DNA from: Planctomycetaceae bacterium
Lineage (GTDB): Bacteria; Planctomycetota; UBA1135; GCA-002686595
Reading direction: 5' to 3'
Length of the DNA: 7,183 bases
Assembly: GCA_013360535.1 (NCBI GenBank)
Contig: JABWBL010000169.1
Location: 1-7,183, forward strand
This document shows, in pieces, positions 5,973 through 7,183 of the stretch. Positions within the stretch are counted from its first letter, which is position 1, and each line of letters opens with the position of its first letter. The position numbers were made by a program, and so were the translations under genes. The notes beneath the pieces were generated by a model. The model was given only the letters and a program-made list of their open reading frames with translations. It made no database searches and was not told the DNA's origin.

Positions 5973-7034
5973 ATGCGTCGACTGCCGCTTCTCTTGTGCT
6001 TGGGCCTCGTCTCCGGTTCCTGCGGGGACGCGGACTCCGCCAACCCCTCGAACTCCGGCTCCGCACTCGCCTCCGGCGCCGTCGAGAAGGTCAAGTACTT
6101 CGACGAGGCCCGCACGCTCGTCTCGGAGCGTGGCTTCGAGGTCGAGGGCCTGCGGCAGGGCGCGTGGACCCAGTTCTATCCCGAGGGGCCGAAGGAGGCC
6201 GAAGGCGATTACAAGGACGGCCTCAAGGAAGGCCTGTGGAAGCTCTGGTACCCCGATGGCACCCAGAAGGGGGAACTCACCTTCCGACTGGGCAAGCGCG
6301 ACGGCCCGGCGGCCTACTACCACTCCAACGGTCGCCTGTTCGCCGAAGGCAGCTACCGCGAGGACCTCGAGGACGGGCCGTGGATGAGCCTCTACCCCAA
6401 CGGGGACAAGCTCGACGCCGGCACCTACCAGTCGGGCAAGAAGGTCGGCCGCTGGACCGAGTGGCACGAGGGCGGCAAGAAGATGCGCGAAGGCGAGTTC
6501 GTGAACGGCGTCGAAGAAGGGCGCTTCACGACATGGCACGACAACGGGCAGGTCTCGAGCGAAGGCGAGTACCGTGCGGGCAAGTTCGTCGGCAACTGGC
6601 GCGGCTGGTACGAGACCGGCGTGCAGGCCGAAGACGCCTTCTGGGTCGACGGCAAGAAGGAGGGTCCGACCAAGGCTTGGCATCCCAACGGCCAGCTGCG
6701 CGTCGAGGGCATCTCGAAGAATGACCTTCCCGACGGCCCGTGGACGGCCTGGTCCGAGAGTGGCGTCGTGCTCCAGCGCGGCAGCTTCAAGGACGGCAAG
6801 CCCGATGGCGCGTGGGAGGAGAACCACCCGACGGGCTCTCCGAGCCGGCGTGGCTCCTACGTCGCCGGCCTCAAGCAGGGTCCGTGGCTCCTCTTCCACC
6901 CCGACGGCAAGCCCGCGGGCGAAGGGAGCTTCACCGACGACGTCGCGACGGGGGAGTGGAAGTTCTGGAACGCCGACGGCTCGCTCGACGCCGCGCGCAG
7001 CGGCAACTACGTCGCCGGCGCCCGCCAGAACTGA
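5973..7034 (+). CDS. MORN-type repeat (YwqK-like) probable lipoprotein
   Basis: A 353-residue protein. The N-terminus (MRRLPLLLCLGLVSGSC) is a signal sequence with Cys17 in a lipobox-like position; SGSC is not a canonical lipobox because -3 is Ser rather than Leu or Val, so lipidation is likely but not certain. Residues 18-38 are a Ser/Ala/Asn linker. From Gly63 to the end come twelve tandem repeats, eleven of exactly 24 residues and a terminal one of 27, on the pattern GxWxxWYPdGxxxxEGxYxdGkkx; a partial unit precedes them at about 41-62. These are MORN_2-type repeats, often annotated automatically as 'YwqK family antitoxin'. No toxin gene is adjacent and the signal sequence argues against an antitoxin role. 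Such repeats form elongated beta-hairpin arrays; the partner is unknown. Start ATG 5973 is fixed by the signal sequence. The gene follows the secreted hydrolase by 32 bases and may share its mRNA or use its own -10 at 5960. Confidence 0.9.
   Translation: MRRLPLLLCLGLVSGSCGDADSANPSNSGSALASGAVEKVKYFDEARTLVSERGFEVEGLRQGAWTQFYPEGPKEAEGDYKDGLKEGLWKLWYPDGTQKGELTFRLGKRDGPAAYYHSNGRLFAEGSYREDLEDGPWMSLYPNGDKLDAGTYQSGKKVGRWTEWHEGGKKMREGEFVNGVEEGRFTTWHDNGQVSSEGEYRAGKFVGNWRGWYETGVQAEDAFWVDGKKEGPTKAWHPNGQLRVEGISKNDLPDGPWTAWSESGVVLQRGSFKDGKPDGAWEENHPTGSPSRRGSYVAGLKQGPWLLFHPDGKPAGEGSFTDDVATGEWKFWNADGSLDAARSGNYVAGARQN
6159..7031 (+). repeat. Twelve tandem MORN-type repeats (72-base period) within the lipoprotein gene
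   Basis: Coding repeat array with a 24-codon period. Eleven units begin with Gly at residues 63, 87, 111, 135, 159, 183, 207, 231, 255, 279 and 303, and the twelfth at 327. There is no insertion or deletion between units until the last. The protein pattern is clear, but the DNA copies have diverged, so this is an old duplication array. Units 7, 8 and 10 are the most degenerate. Confidence 0.85.
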
Positions 7035-7053
7035 GAGCTCGTGAAGGACTGAG

Positions 7054-7088
7054 GCTGCGAACTCCCAGGCCGCGAGTGCTCCCGCAGC
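7054..7088. terminator. Imperfect hairpin between convergent genes (possible terminator)
   Basis: GCTGCG (7054-7059) can pair with CGCAGC (7083-7088), and ACTC (7061-7064) with GAGT (7074-7077) inside it, leaving a 9-base loop and an asymmetric internal loop. It sits in the 67-base gap between the lipoprotein stop and the stop of the minus-strand gene. There is no T-tract on either side, so intrinsic termination is uncertain. Confidence 0.25.
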
Positions 7089-7101
7089 GGTCGAGCGCGC
7101 C

Positions 7102-7183
7102 TCACGGGCTCACGCGCACTTCGAGTCCGGTCGCGGCCGCGAGCCGCGCTCCCAGCGCCTCGAGCTCCGCCGGAGCGATCGCG
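7102..7183 (-). CDS. 3' end of an unidentified gene
   Basis: On the minus strand an open frame enters from the window edge and stops at TGA (7104-7102). Its last 26 residues are AIAPAELEALGARL followed by AAATGLEVRVSP. The composition (helix with Leu/Glu/Ala, then a beta-like LEVRV) resembles real protein, and the stop placement leaves a normal convergent gap after the lipoprotein gene. It is too short to assign to a family. A chance open frame in G+C-rich DNA is the alternative. Confidence 0.45.
   Translation of the reverse strand, partial: AIAPAELEALGARLAAATGLEVRVSP

Noticed and set aside
3508..6066. Very long (852-codon) open frame on the minus strand opposite the secreted hydrolase
   Set aside because: Arg/Val/Asp-rich low-complexity translation typical of the antisense shadow of a G+C-rich gene; the plus strand has a signal peptide and recognisable domains.
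5616..6899. 427-codon minus-strand frame opposite the MORN lipoprotein
   Set aside because: Regular hydrophobic/Arg translation caused by the 72-base repeat on the other strand; no family features.
6159..7031. CRISPR-like or satellite repeat array
   Set aside because: The periodicity is at the protein level in an intact frame; the DNA units are diverged and there are no spacers.
5973..7034. Toxin-antitoxin (YwqK antitoxin) interpretation
   Set aside because: The repeats match that automatic label, but there is a signal sequence and no neighbouring toxin-like gene.

Overview
The window is G+C-rich DNA, most probably from a bacterium of the phylum Planctomycetota. The best clue is the secreted protein at 3547-5940. 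It carries a Cys-bounded domain opening CTPIAYGTGKPNS, which I associate from memory with planctomycete secreted proteins, and two lamin-tail domains. The poor Shine-Dalgarno signals also fit. The phylum call is an inference, and no species can be named.

Layout, left to right. (1) 3-331, +: a fragment of a fatty-acyl-CoA-reductase-type SDR protein. It stops abruptly where (2), a 5'-truncated M18 aminopeptidase (to 1399, +), begins in another frame. The join at about 323-340 is either a real deletion that destroyed both genes or an assembly chimera. (3) 1453-1947, +: a SlyD-type FKBP prolyl isomerase with a short His-rich tail. (4) and (5), -: an operon whose upstream gene (2619-3431) encodes a short AsmA-like membrane-anchored protein. 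Its stop overlaps the GTG start of a second membrane-anchored protein of unknown function (1951-2622), which ends only 3 bases from slyD. (6) 3547-5940, +: a 797-residue secreted ComEC-like metallo-beta-lactamase-fold hydrolase with domain order MBL, LTD, planctomycete-type domain, LTD. (7) 5973-7034, +: a probable lipoprotein made almost entirely of twelve 24-residue MORN-type repeats. (8) 7102-7183, -: the 3' end of an unidentified gene.

Genes 5/4 and 6 diverge from a 115-base region containing the symmetric element AGTCTAGTCT (3505-3514). This reads as an overlapping -10 hexamer on both strands and may be a bidirectional promoter. Other -10-like hexamers sit before slyD (TACACT) and directly before the MORN lipoprotein (TAGGAT, close enough to suggest a nearly leaderless mRNA). 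None has a convincing -35.

Functionally the window looks like ordinary planctomycete chromosome: housekeeping genes (peptidase, SlyD) followed by envelope or secreted proteins of unclear role. I see no RNA gene, CRISPR array, insertion sequence or prophage. The items most worth a second look are the FAR/M18 junction, the architecture of the secreted hydrolase, its MORN lipoprotein neighbour, and the symmetric promoter.
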